From: Lunularia cruciata
Lineage: Eukaryota; Streptophyta; Marchantiopsida; Lunulariales; Lunulariaceae
Reading direction: 5' to 3'
Assembly: GCA_948567375.1 (NCBI GenBank)
Contig: OX419762.1
Span: 11,848,001-11,912,000, forward strand
Length of the DNA stretch: 64,000 nt
A program made the position numbers and the translations under genes. Shown here in pieces: positions 23,280-35,089 of the stretch; position 1 is the stretch's first letter, and every line of letters starts with the position of its first letter. Under the pieces are notes generated by a model, which saw only the letters and a list, made by a program, of their open reading frames with translations, was not told the origin of the DNA and made no database searches.

Positions 23280-24300
23280 CTAAATCCTGTTGAACATCGA
23301 TAATCAAACCTAAGCTTTAAGGGATTGTATAATCATTCGTTGGAATATCCATATCAATTACGATCTTTTAAGTACGCACGTGGAATTGATTATCAAGCAC
23401 ATTCCGAAATGGACGTGCAACGATCGATAGAAACTTTATCGTAGAATTCGAGAAAGCTAAAACTTTTTAAGTTTAAGAAAAAGAAAAAGGAAATTCTTTA
23501 CACTTTGCAAGTCGGATTTTCACTTCAATTTTCACTTCGGTTTTTGGACTCTTTCACCGTCGCAATTGGCGCGTGATCGCAATTCAGCACTTCAACACCA
23601 TTAGAGGTGGTACTTTACACTAAAATTATCCACTGAATTGAGAGAAATATGAATCCGATGATTTATTTAAGGTAAAAATCACTCTAGTAAAAAATGCATT
23701 CCAAATAACCTGTTAGCAAAGGAGAAACGGTCACAAAAATTTAATAAAGTCTAAGGTAACTTAAACTTTTGATTATTAAAATATAATATTGTCTTAAATG
23801 GCAAATAATTTTAATAAAAAGTGTCATCATCCTAATTGCCTACTCTAGCAAGTTATATATTTCTGAAAACCTTGATTTCTATCATTTTATCTTCTACCAC
23901 CACTTCCTCAATTCAGCCGCCTCTTCAAGAGACAGTTTTTGGATAGAATGTGGTGCCGTGAAAGCAGAAAACTGCACAAAGTGAAACGAACTTGAAATGA
24001 CCACAGTATAATCACTACTTCGTACCAGCAGGTTGTCGACCCACATGATGACGCAACCATAGTTCCAAAGGAACCATGGCTGGATCCTCACCATGGTAAC
24101 AGTATGGTGACGTCATTGGTGACCATCGTAACAGTACCCATGGTTACTGGAACCAACTCGCCCAGCGCTCAAATTGGGAAACCAAGGGGCTTACAGAGTT
24201 TTATATCACAGAGCTCTTCCCTCTGCTACTGGTAACATAATGCTCACATTTGTGTTTAGAACCTACAGTAGTAGCAAAGGGATAATATCCGTAATGCTGG
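23280..24300. other. Unannotated sequence
   Basis: No recognisable gene. At 24076-24155 CATGGTAACAG, TGGTGAC and CCATGGTTACTGG words recur on both strands around a TGACGTCA-like core (GTGACGTCATTGG), a bZIP/CRE-type site, but no gene downstream makes it meaningful. Confidence 0.35.
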
Positions 24301-24879
24301 ATGGAGGTTAAAATCAGAGATCCACCAAATAAAATGAGGGGAAATAGTGCAAGCTCTGGCTATTCTTCTCTTTTTACCACGCTCTTTTCTTTAAAGTCTT
24401 TCACTCTGCAAAAGTATTTACAGAAGTCTTCTCGGAATACTTCTTGCATTAATAAAAAAAGTATATACTTTGTAGAAACTCAAGCAAAAACAATTCATGA
24501 TGTAAATGCTATGCAGTTGATGAGATCGGGAGGTTACTTGATGGATTTCCTTAGACTCTCCGTAAATTGTTGTGATATCTTTTCATTTGGTACAGGATCT
24601 TCGTGTTGTGAGACTTTGTCAAAAGTTTCATTTCATTCACAACATTATTGGGTGGGAAGTCATACTAATTATATTTTCTCTTTTTATATTCAGCACATAA
24701 GTAATAACGACATGCAAATCATTTTTCAAGGTCAGTTAGAAAACACCGATAGAGTCATGGATTTTCGACTACCAACGTTTGTCTCATATGATATTCCTCC
24801 AATCTTTGCAAATAAAAAAGAAAATTTTACTATAGTTGCACATATAGTGACATCCGACATGTCGCATCAATCCATTTGA
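24301..24879 (+). CDS. Hypothetical 192-codon open frame, family unknown
   Basis: The frame starts at an ATG at 24304 (after a further in-frame codon) and runs to TGA at 24877. It contains a Cys/Ser-rich middle and a more protein-like C-terminal half (NNDMQIIFQGQLENTDRVMD, FRLPTFVSYDIPPIF, NFTIVAHIVTSD). I recognise no family. The C-terminal half is repeated, with stops and shifts, at 25323-25602, so it may belong to a repeat rather than to a host gene. A TTTGGTACAG at about 24587-24596 could be a splice acceptor, which would make the true N-terminus different. Confidence that this is a real gene is low. Confidence 0.25.
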   Translation: MEVKIRDPPNKMRGNSASSGYSSLFTTLFSLKSFTLQKYLQKSSRNTSCINKKSIYFVETQAKTIHDVNAMQLMRSGGYLMDFLRLSVNCCDIFSFGTGSSCCETLSKVSFHSQHYWVGSHTNYIFSFYIQHISNNDMQIIFQGQLENTDRVMDFRLPTFVSYDIPPIFANKKENFTIVAHIVTSDMSHQSI

Positions 24880-25602
24880 AAAGTTTTTTCTCAAGGTCAA
24901 GAAACATTGTCGGGGATATGAGTAATGTAGACTCTTGAGTGGTTTGATCAACTTTCTGTGCTTGTTCAAGAATCTCATCTTTGTTTAACTTCAACTCCGA
25001 ATGACTTTCTCATCAACACCGTACTACCGAGCAGTGCATCGCATTCATTGTGGTTTCCATTGCTCCGATCAAGTGATAATTTCCATTCTTTGACTATCAT
25101 TCAGGCCTTGACTCTCTACTTTGCTTTTTGCTATCACATTGGGTGCTCATATTTCCAAATGGAACTTGCATGTAATTTTATTACACAATTTTAAACAGAT
25201 TGTAAAAATTGCGCAACTACACTTTTCCTGAATTTGACATGTTTTATCTGGTTACCACGGGCTTCACTTGCTAAGTCCGCATCTCAATTAAGATCATAAT
25301 GCGGACTTAAGCGAGTGTATACTGTAAATTGTTGTGACATCTTTTCATTTGGTACAGGATCTTCATGCCTCGAGACTTTGTCAAAAGTTTCATTTCATTC
25401 ATAACATTATTGGGTGGGAAATCAGACTAAATTAGATTTTCTCTTTTTATGTTTGAGCACAGAAGTAATAACGACATGCAAATCATTTTCAAGGTCAGTG
25501 AGGAAACACCGATAGAGTCATGGATTTTCGACTACCAACGTTTGTCTCGTATGATATTCCTCCAATCTTTGCGAATGTAAAATAAATTTTTACTATAGTT
25601 GC
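24562..25602 (+). repeat. Direct duplication: 24562-24839 and 25323-25602
   Basis: Two ~280-bp copies about 760 bp apart match closely, with small indels and scattered substitutions. The first copy keeps an open frame; the second has lost it (for example AAATGTAAAATAA for AAATAAAAAAGAA near the end). The stretch between holds a hairpin with arms TAAGTCCGCAT (25272-25282) and ATGCGGACTTA (25299-25309), lying just before the second copy. Confidence 0.85.
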
Positions 25603-25643
25603 TCACTCACTGCGCATCCTCGAAGCTGAGAGCTACATAACAG

Positions 25644-26243
25644 GGGGTTTCAATAATCACTTTATGAATACCCGTAAGGAAATTTAAGGGGAAGTTAAGC
25701 TTAAAATTCCCGTAACGGTACAGGATTCAATGGGTCAGTAAAAATCATGATTCGTAAAAATTTACGGGTTATGATTTAGTTTACTCCTTAAAAGTCTATG
25801 AAAGTATTAACTAAAGATTTCTCGTGTCTACGTGTATCATTGGCATCTCTTTTTCCCCTGTCAGGCACAGATTTCGTATCGAATTTTCAGATGATCCATT
25901 TAATCCTCTCTGGAATCTAGATTGTAATATTAAATAAATAATTTTGATAACTGAATGCTCCTGAGGCTTTCATCACCCGTAAATAATTTACGGGTGATGG
26001 GGTGAATTTTAAGGGGGAAAATCAACATCACCCTTAAATATCCGTAGTTTCTATATTGAAACCCCTTAACGATCCATTTAATCCTCTCTGGAATCTAGAT
26101 TGTAATATTAAATAAATAATTTTGATAACTGAATGCTCCTGAGACTTTCATCACCCGTGAATAATTTACGGGTGATGGGGGGAATTTTAAGGGGGAAAAT
26201 CAACATCACCCTTAAATATCCGTGGTTTCTATATTGAAACCCC
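25644..26243. mobile_element. MITE-like element with 12-bp TIRs and a duplicated end
   Basis: GGGGTTTCAATA at 25644-25655 is the exact reverse complement of TATTGAAACCCC at 26054-26065 and again at 26232-26243. Between them the palindrome ATCACCCGTAAA/TTTACGGGTGAT recurs, and no protein is encoded. The small size, terminal inverted repeats and internal fold-backs suit a non-autonomous DNA transposon. No clear target-site duplication was found, and the family is unknown. Confidence 0.6.
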
Positions 26244-26248
26244 TTAAC
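25893..26248 (+). repeat. 178-bp tandem duplication inside the MITE-like element
   Basis: Units 25893-26070 and 26071-26248 are the same length (178 bp) and differ at only a handful of positions (for example GAGGCTTTC/GAGACTTTC, CCGTAAAT/CCGTGAAT, CCGTAGTTT/CCGTGGTTT). Each carries one right-hand terminal repeat. The near-identity points to a recent event. Confidence 0.95.
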
Positions 26249-26259
26249 GACAAAAAGAC

Positions 26260-27780
26260 CAAAAACTCTTCAACTTGTATAGGGTACGTACCACGTCATG
26301 AATATTTCATAGAAACATAAAAATCACTTTTGGTACCCACGAACATCTTCACATGTGAGGCATACTATTTCTACTCCAACAGCTTCTTTTGGTGCTCATG
26401 ATGTCAAGTGGCGATCTGGACTCCACCTAATTCTAGACTTAATTCTAGAACCATATTATCTCGCAGCGAGAAGTGATAGTGTAAATGAGATATTCAAATC
26501 ATTCGAGTCTTCTTCTATTGTTCTTTAGTCAGACAAACGATTACACAATGCATATCCGCTCTCCACACCATAAATTTAAGGAAAGTGTCCAGACAATATG
26601 GGAGAACCGAGATGTGAACTATCTACTTTGCACATTAAGGCCTCAACTGCAATATGGATATGGCATTCCAGAGCAAAAGACCATTATCCAACTATCTCTT
26701 GATGCCTCTTTTATTTGAAAGCAGCCATAAAGTACTATCTACATGTGAAGATTGCTACTATGCTGACTCATTACTGACTTCTTTAAAAGTCAGTAATGAT
26801 GGCCCCTTTTATGTGCAGTATTGTTCGATATGTCGAACAACTATAGAATAGTCGTTATGGTATGAAAGTGCTCCTCTATAAGTTCCTTTCAAAAATTCAA
26901 TAAATAGCTGAAATGGCAGATTAACAATATCAAACTATACAAAACACTACACTGCAATAGCAGGTGCAGGATCTGAAAGGGGAAAGAATTACCTTTCCGC
27001 GTTTCTTATCTAACCACTTTTTGTCTTCGTTTCCTGATGCTAAAGGGAGAAGAAGTCGAGAAACAGAAGGAGAAAAATGTTAGAAAGGCGCTTACTTTTG
27101 AGGAAGTTGGCTGACAGTCTACGTCGCCATGTCTTTTTATATACAAAAAGTTATTTCTTATGGACCCAAAGTCTGGAATTTAAAGTTTTAGTTTAACTCT
27201 CGTCAGATGCAAAGTTTTCTCGTCTCTGTTTCGGTCAAGGCAATGTTCCAATCTACTTAGGTTTGTCCTAAGTATGATCGTATATGATCGTTTCTATGTG
27301 CAGTATAGAATTGTTTATTTGTATATATATAGACTGGTGGTTCATTTGAATCTACTTAATATGACATCGTTGTTAAAGCAGCGAATTGCGACTATGGTCT
27401 TGAATGTCTTCTTAATCGTACAATATGCGTTTGTAGCAATGTATTCCATTTTTGTCGTACCTCGTTTCTCACTAACGAGCACTAACATTAACACAAAAAT
27501 GAAAATTTCAGTTCGAAGTAAACCCTGAGAATGTTTATCCAAATGGTAGATGACTGTCAAAAATTTATCGTAGTCCCTTCAGTCCACGACATTTGTCAGC
27601 GCTGAGTGACTGGCAAGATTATGGCACTGACCACAAATACCACCAACAGTTTCTAAGTGAATAGAAAAGGAAAAATTGTTGTTTCAGAAGATGCCAGTAT
27701 TAGCATCAAGATATCTTTTAAATAAAGGTTGAGTTAGCAAAATATGTTATTTACATAGCTCAAATGAAATAGGTGATGTA
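26260..27780. other. Unannotated AT-rich sequence with a hairpin at 26768-26799
   Basis: Frames of 65-84 codons occur without motifs. Arms TCATTACTGACTT (26768-26780) and AAGTCAGTAATGA (26787-26799) form a perfect 13-bp stem with a six-base loop. Confidence 0.5.
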
Positions 27781-27783
27781 GAC

Positions 27784-27870
27784 AGATCTGTCATATCGAT
27801 ACTATTGGGGGCGAACCCAATATTACCTCGTGTTCTATCCTTGTATGGCTTACTGGGTCTTCCACTCTCT
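27784..27870 (+). mobile_element. Diverged RLE-retrotransposon tail at the left edge of the GC-rich block
   Basis: GATCTGTCATATCG, CTATTGGGGGCGAACCCAAT, ATTACCTCGTG, CCTTGTATGGCTTACTGGGTC and TTCCACTC follow the 3' tail of the 21.5-23.3 kb element in order, including a decayed form of its palindrome. The copy is old and lacks a visible target-site duplication. GC content rises immediately to its right. Confidence 0.5.
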
Positions 27871-27879
27871 CATCAAGAA

Positions 27880-30080
27880 AGATACGATTACACTCTGACA
27901 TGATGTGATACAAGAGCTCTCAAGGCACCAAAAGACTTTCCATCTTTTACTGTCAGACTATCGACTTTCCGTTCTTTTCACACTAACAAGAGGAAGACTC
28001 TTGTCAAGCTTTTAGAGACTTGTTCATCATTGCCCGTGCTTCTCCGGACCGGACTGGGTTATTCTATTGGAGATATTTTCTCATAGATCGGGCTTCTGAT
28101 CTGCGATACTCTCAAATATTCACGTATAGTTGTCTGCCACTGTCCCTTACAGCGAGTCCACTCAAACTACCAGTATGATTCCGCCACAACCCTGAAGTCT
28201 TATGAGAGCCAAACACAAAATGGGGTTCTCGCGAACCTTCGTGGCTTAAGGCGGTTCTATATCATGATTTGTGTTCGAAATTCCCTGGAAGACGAGAGAG
28301 GCTAGCTACCTTACGAAACACCGAAGGAGAGGAAACCCCCTAGTCACATTGTCTTGCCAGGATATCCCAGACGTCAAGGGCCACATCCCTCTGCCACGAG
28401 AGTTACAAAAGGCAGGTTAGAATAACAAAGGGGTGGAAGGAGGTGTTGGTGACTCTTAAAACGTGATGACTTCAAAGGCGAAGTGAAAGCCTTACCTGAG
28501 GAGATCCTGAAAAGACTGCCATCTGATAGTTATGCTTCTTACTGTAAGGCCGGCCAAATCCCGGTTTCTGATGGCGGATAAATAACAGACGAGAAGAATT
28601 CGAAGTCAGGAAGTAGAATCGACGAACCGTCCCATTCGGCTCTACGAACTGTATCCGACCAGAGGATTGCCACGGACTACTCGCCATAACTCGAGCTCCA
28701 GTTTAGGTACATGGTAGACTCCCTTTCTTGTCAAATCTCAGACTGGTTTCTTAACAATTAATAGATTACAAGAGCGTGAACTGCAGCGAGTTCGGTGGCA
28801 TGACAGTTCAAAACGCTGCTGTCACAATGCCTCGTACTAGATATCAAGTGACATGGCAGAAGGCCAATGGGCTTAGGAGTCAATGTTTGACGCTAGCTCG
28901 TACCTGGTAACATTCCTTTGAATCACCAACCTTCAAAGAGTGATTCAATAGGCATCAATTTCAATCGTACAGATCCTTCCTGGGTCTGCGTTGTGGGGCC
29001 AGATTTCACTATTACTCTCTACAGCCGATCTTTCTAGCTGAGCGCTTCAACCATCACGTTATTGATGGACTAAGGCCCAACGGATTTACTTACAAATGAT
29101 CGGTAACCGTCGACTACTGCTAAGCAGTTTGTATTCTAGACTTCAATTCAGTGACAGACCTGAACTGGGGCGACGAGCTAATCCGCGACCCACGTATGGT
29201 TTGACAGCCCAGTAGGGCTGCTACAAATCACTTTACTAGGGATAACCTCAGATCTCATTGTCCTATTCTGAAATCTTTCATCCGTTTGCATGCCAAATCT
29301 ATTGAGCTCGCTTGAGACCTGCACTCAGAATCATTCTCCTCATAATAATCACCTTCCGGCAATGACCCCTCACCATAAGACCCGTTCTTCCCTGCAAATC
29401 ACATTGATGTCAGTGTTACCTCACAAGCAGAAACAAAGGCACGTAAGTAGAAGGTGAGTCATGTGTCTGCCAACCCGGCCTGTCAACCCCACCTCAGTCA
29501 TGGTCAAGGAGCCTGGGTGGGAGACTCAACGGGACTTGAGAGATTGGATCCCGACCACCGAATGCGAGATGTAACATAAGAACCTTCATTTATCTTGCAC
29601 AAGACCAGGCCTTGAAGAAGAGAACTACATTGTAAATTCGGTCACTAATTACATGGTATGGCTGTTAACTATCTTACGAAGGCCAAGCATAAACGTTTGT
29701 CAGAGACCAGGTGGTCTCCTTGGTATGCAATAATTGCTACGAAGAGAATGTGAAACGGCCTTGGCTTAACTACACTCAAGCCTTCCTTCCCAACAGGTAA
29801 ACTAATGGCTGAAGTTTCAGGAGATATATGCATGGGCCACATGTAGAACTTGGAAGTATCAGGAAGTTCTTCTTATCTGCTCGAAGTTCATGAATTATGC
29901 TACAACCAACCAAGATATGGGTGAATAAATCCACAATCCTCCCACATGGTTAAGTGGGTGATGGTTGGAAATACTGGAAGGTCTACCAGCGGCAACTTCA
30001 ACCTAAAAGGCCGCAGCCCAGTTTACATCTACGTATTTAGTGGGAGCATGAAAGATATCCAGAAAACAAGAGCTAGTTCC
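27880..30080. other. GC-richer sequence 3' of the kinesin gene, no confident gene
   Basis: Composition is like the kinesin locus, unlike the AT-rich DNA to the left. One minus-strand frame (28687-28472) begins with ATG (MASSPWQSSGRIQ), is Ser/Arg-rich, and ends at CCTCAG/GTAAGG, a good splice donor. An acceptor-like CGTGGCAG followed by a short frame lies near 28390. This could be a first exon of a small gene, but I recognise nothing in it. The rest shows no motif. Confidence 0.25.
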
Positions 30081-30091
30081 GAAAAGCAAGC

Positions 30092-33000
30092 TCAGCTCGT
30101 ACTTAGCCGCGACTCCGAATTGCGGCTCCCCAGCGTCTGACGTCGGGGTACACCTATTTCGCATGCGTTGACCTTCGCAGCGAAACGCAAAGAGCACAAT
30201 GACTCGCTAAGCGACTTGCAATCCGGCGATATGTTCACGAACATGAGCGTTTTGGAATCTCCTCCCAGGCATGGCTGTTGAGGAAGCACCCATATGTTAG
30301 TAGGAGATGGGAACCGATTGCAAATTTCCATGCTACGGTAGTATAAAAGCGATATTTGAGCATGAGACAATGCATCGCAACGAACTTTGTTCGTACTGAG
30401 CTGATGGATGGTACTCACCTGAAGAAGATACGTCAGTTTCGAATTTCGGTAGGGAATATGTTGCTCCTTGTTGCCAATGGCGAGAATGACATCTCCCAAA
30501 CTGGACAAACTTTTGTTGATAGCCTGAGGGGAAACAACGACAAATGTGGTGAATATCTCATACATATTGGAAAAGGAAATATAGAACGCGTTGAAGTAAC
30601 CCGGTTCAATACCCACCTCTGACCGTAGTACATGTCTCGTAGAATCAGGTACATACGCCAAAATAAACAAGTAATCAACACATAACTCTTGAATGTTCCA
30701 TTTGACCGTAGGTCAGGAGGGAGCTCGTGTGCACCTGGGTTTCCTTCAGGCGATCACCAGTCGAGCAACTGCGGGAAAGTCGCTCACTGCCAGCTAAATC
30801 AATGAGATTTAGCACTCCATGCACTTGTTGCTCCGTGCTCTATCACCATCAAGTTACCATTGTGTTTGTCAGTTACTATCCACATTTGCTACGTCCTGAA
30901 CTAAACTTTACAGGCGGCCAAAGAAGCAGAGCATCTACAAGGGTAGTCTCGGGCGCTTGCCTCATTGACACCAGAAATTCGCAGAGTGAAAACACAGTGG
31001 CTCCGAGACGACTGTTCATTCATTGCCGTCTTGCCCACGGATCTGGAGGAAAAATCCAACATGTCGAATATGTATGGCGCATCAGCTTGACAAAAGAAAT
31101 CAAGAAGAGAACGAAACATTTTGTAGTAAATGCAATCTGGAAGTTACCTGCTCTGGGCGGCTCGTTGCAAGAGAGATGCAACCTCCTTCCAGTTGCTAAC
31201 ATCTACTAAAGTAAGGTCGGACACGATGGTGTTTCCGTTAAGATCGTGTTTCACGATGTGCTGCTTTGCTGAGTTGCCGTTCTCACTGCCATTACTTGTA
31301 CCAGGGCGAACTAACAAGTCCCTAATAGCTTCATTGTAAATCTCAAGCATGGATGCCTGCAGTTGATAGAAAACTTGAAATCAGATCAATGCAGAGGACC
31401 CCTACGCAGAAGTGAAATCTGACTGTAGGAAAGATCAAATCAAAATGGGTCACATCATAAAGGTACTCTGCATTTGTTCTTGATCGTTACCTGCATCCGG
31501 AAGCTCCAACCTGTAGAGCTTAGGGCTTGGCTCGTCTTAAATATTTGCTCTAAAGATCGAGGGATAACACCTTTTTGATCAGGACGATCTTGATTTCCCA
31601 GCATTGTATGCGTCTTCCCAGAACCTGTCTGTCCGTAAGCAAATATGCATACCTGCAAAGCCATCCACTTTCTGCATTAAGTACTCGAGACATAGTCACT
31701 TTCCCGGTGTTCGTAATTTCTGCTAACCTTATCACTGAAATCAATCCACTTGATTACCTTGTATCCATCAAGTGCACTCTGGACAAGTTGAGATATCTCC
31801 ACAAAGACATCCTCTTGCATCACCTCTGGTCCGAATACTTTGTCAAAAGTAAAGGTGTGCTTCTGCCCTGTAGACAGTTACGAATTGTGAATCAGAAGAT
31901 TTGGTACTTTTGAATGAGAGCATGACACTCGCTCGTCTATCAACGAACAGGTATCATGAACTGCGGTAGAAATCCATTAGGACAGAAATACATAAACATT
32001 TGGGTATTGAACAGCATACAACCTTGAGATTGAACGAGCTCAATTCCCCTGCCCATAAGCTCTGTTGAGTTAGGATATTGTATAATAGGCTCTGTACCAC
32101 CGTTATCATCCTCATCGGGCATCAGAGGCCGCACCCTACAGAACACTCGGACATTCCCTTTGAGTTCCTGTAACGAGCTCAGACTGAAAGAGTTAGTCAT
32201 GGAAGACTAATCGAAGCAAATTTGTCCCGACTCTTGTCCAACTCAATCAGAACTTTGATTTGAAAAGAAACGTACCAATATAGTGTTGTGGAGCTTCCTC
32301 CTAACGAGCTCCCCTTCGTGAAGTCTACTCTCCGCTTCTACAAGCTTCTGCTGAACATCCTCCAGTTTGCCTTTGTACTCGTCCCCTCTTGACTCGTTTT
32401 CTGCTATCCGTGCTTCTGCCATCTGAAAACCCGAAAAACATATTTGTAAATTATGCATGATTTACGGCCCGAAGAAAGAGAAAATTATGGTTGCGCACCG
32501 ACAACGGGGTGCGAGAACTTTAGTTTCGTGCAAAACTTACCCTGAGTTTCTGATGTGCGAACTCCAGCTGCTGCCGCAAGGCTTTCATGGCTTCAGCCTG
32601 CGAAGTATAACCTTCCTGCTAGCAGAAAAGCGTAAAGAGAACACCACAGTTCTTAACGGTTCATCAAATTGACGAGGCTAGCGATGAGCAAGAACAGCAG
32701 AGCCGCGAATGCTCTCAAAGCTAGTCTCTAGGTTCACAATTATCATCAATTCTTGCATTCAATTTATCAGTCGGTGAAGGCTGCGTTTTTACCTCCAGGG
32801 CAACGGCCTTGTTGCTGAGCTGTTCAAGTTCAGCTGCAGATTTTCCAGTGCATTCTTTGTACCGCATGTTCTCGTCCATGAGAGTTTGGATCTGAGTCGC
32901 CCTCTGTTCCCTGTCGTCTGTGATGCGTTGCAGTTCCGAGCGTATCCTTTCTGCTTCTTCTTTTAGCTCCTTATTTTGCTTCAGTCTTTCTAGCATTGTG

Positions 33001-34849
33001 GTCTGCACGTATCGAGGAGATTTTTTACTAAAGTGTACATTCACGCTTTGCCGCCGGCGGGATCCGGTGGCTCTAACATGACTACTTCAACTACTCTACT
33101 TCTCTGAAATTGCGGGAAATCAATATTCAAGAGTTCCAAATTTCGCTTGCTGTGTGCGAGTCAGAAAGCTACCTTGCTGGCATCAAGCTGATCTTGCAGA
33201 ACAGAAGTGTGACCGCGTAGCGCACTCAATGTCTCCATGATTGCGGCTTTCTCTCGTTGAGTTCTACACATGGCCTCTGCTGCTGCTGAGGCATCACTCT
33301 GTAGCTTGCTATTATACTGCTGCAGGCTAGTATTGTATTCCTGAAGTCTTTTGTTAATGTCTTGAAGAGAACACACCTGTGACAAATCCCAATGCAGTAA
33401 TCAGACGCTGCATTTGAGACGGGATGGGTGCGTCTAGGTGCTACACGGACACTACGCTTCCAATAATTACAGAATATACCTGCGCCAAGAGATTGGAAAC
33501 CTCTTTGCTGGACTTATCCAATTCTTCAGTGAGGCGTGAGATATCCTTCCTTGCCGCTTGAAGCGTTTCGGCATCTTCCTCCCGCAACTTGAGAAGATTC
33601 TGTACCAGCAGTAGAGTAGAAGGAAGATGTAAGATTTCACTCATATCACATCTTTGAATTGTCGTTTTTAAATTGAAATTAGGAGGTCGACAACTTGCCT
33701 CTTTCTCAGATTCCGTAGTGGCTAGCTTCTCCTCCAAATTGTTGCACATGCACTTCAGTTCAGCGAGTCCAGCTTCCAGCTCATCTTGCTTATACTTCAA
33801 GATAGACTCTGACCAATTGTAAGGACAGGTCGCCTTAGTCAGCAGGTGATAAAAATTTCTGAGAACCGCTTAATTAAAGACAACTGAAGACACAAGACAT
33901 CAAAAGACATTGTCATTGCACTGTCTGTTCATGAGTTCACAAGAGTATCAGGATATTCGGCGGCGCCTGTTTATTCAGTTCAAGTATTACAATTCGCCTA
34001 CCAGATTGCTCACGACTTTCTTTTTCGTCGTCCAGCTGCCTGCGCAAGTCATCCTTATCTAAAGTGAGTGCAGTTTCTAGCTCCTGAAATTGCCGGATAC
34101 AGGCGCGAAGCTTTTTGATGTAGTCCATCATCTGCTCGCACTTTCCCTGTTAGGCATTACCGATAGTCAATACCCTCGACAACAGATTTCCGTTTTCGCT
34201 TGTTATCATCTTGCCTATGAGCAGACTTCACCTGATCTCAGTAAATGGAAACCAAGCGGCTTTGCACAGCGATTAATCGAGGGCATCCGATTCCAGGCGG
34301 CATTCTTTAAAGAAGATTCTGATTTGCAATACACAGCTACGTTCCAGGGTGGAAGATCTCGGATAACTTAAGCACAACGATAGTGGAGAGTAAAACTGGA
34401 ACGGGTCTCGAAGTATGCACGCAAACAGCCTTCTGGTCCTGCTTACAACGATCATTTACACTGGCTTCGAAGACATTAACGGGACATTAAGCACAACAGA
34501 GCCGCATCTCCGCGACAATGTAGATGACGCATACTGTGGACATGAGGCACGTTTCTGTGACGGCACAAACATTCAAATTTGCGGGTAGAGTGGGACAGAA
34601 ATCAGTGAGAAGTGCACGGTTGGAGCCGGTTACCTTGTAGTCGAACTTGTTCTTCCCTGTCATTTTCATACTCAAGAGCGCGTCGACATCGTTGGCGCTA
34701 ACGGTAACCGGAAGCTCTGCCTCCGAGGCCCGGACTCCTCCCTTGCGGGGAGTGGTATTCGTCGGGGTCCTCATTTGAGAGGGACTGGAGTCAGACCTGG
34801 AGTTGAGAGACAAAAAGGCTTGGCGAACACGAGGTTTCAACTCAGTCAT
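30092..34849 (-). CDS. KIN14: Kinesin-14 (C-terminal motor), ATK1/KATA type
   Basis: A minus-end-directed microtubule motor that organises spindle and phragmoplast microtubules in plants. The exons on the minus strand are 34849-34634, 34146-34002, 33808-33699, 33599-33480, 33376-33173, 33002-32793, 32615-32541, 32422-32276, 32167-32023, 31867-31758, 31652-31491, 31356-31148, 31042-30961, 30839-30735, 30523-30419 and 30274-30092. They join in phase to 2328 bases, 775 residues and TGA, close to the ~790 residues of ATK1. A basic N-terminus is followed by a long coiled coil ([18 protein letters not shown]). The kinesin-14 neck ([14 protein letters not shown]) precedes the C-terminal motor with P-loop GQTGSGKT, switch I NEQSSRSH and switch II DLAGSE. 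All are intact, so it is probably functional. Introns 3 and 13 start with GC (AG/GCAAG). The frame stays open upstream to 34940, with RKRKLGGRDP and a possible acceptor at about 34928, so a further 5' exon is likely and the ATG used here is provisional. Confidence 0.93.
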
Positions 34850-34927
34850 AGAGCGCTTTTCCAAAGGATCCCTGCCACCGAGCTTCCGCTTCCTGTCTGT
34901 TGGGGCATCGTCGTAGTTCTCCTTCTG
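34850..34927 (-). other. Probable N-terminal coding extension of the kinesin exon
   Basis: In the frame of the kinesin the 26 codons upstream of the ATG at 34849 are open and read QKENYDDAPTDRKRKLGGRD, then PLEKRS. A TGCAG acceptor-like site precedes them at 34928. The basic KRKL cluster could be part of a nuclear-localisation signal, as in other ATK-type kinesins. No upstream exon with a start codon could be fixed. Confidence 0.45.
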
Positions 34928-35089
34928 CTGCAGCCATGTCTACTTTCCATTACTCCAGACTATCTTGAGTGTTATAGAAAGCATAACGTCTGGAGAAGTT
35001 CAGACACTCAGTAGCGTTTGAAGAGATTTCAAACTCGCACATTTTGTGCACTTCAAAGCCCATGCCTAACATTCGAATCAGCTCGCAGA

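Noticed and set aside
24076-24155. CRE-like TGACGTCA promoter element
   Set aside because: The core is present, but no supported gene lies downstream, so a regulatory call is not justified.
30841-30960. Alternative GT donor (CTT/GTAGAT) for kinesin intron 13
   Set aside because: It would leave the exon in phase 1 while the next exon must be entered in phase 0; the GC donor keeps both phase and the conserved VNE-STEQQ junction.
30356-31209. Plus-strand ORFs at 30356-30622 and 30727-31209
   Set aside because: They are shadows of kinesin exons and introns on the minus strand, which have full motif support.
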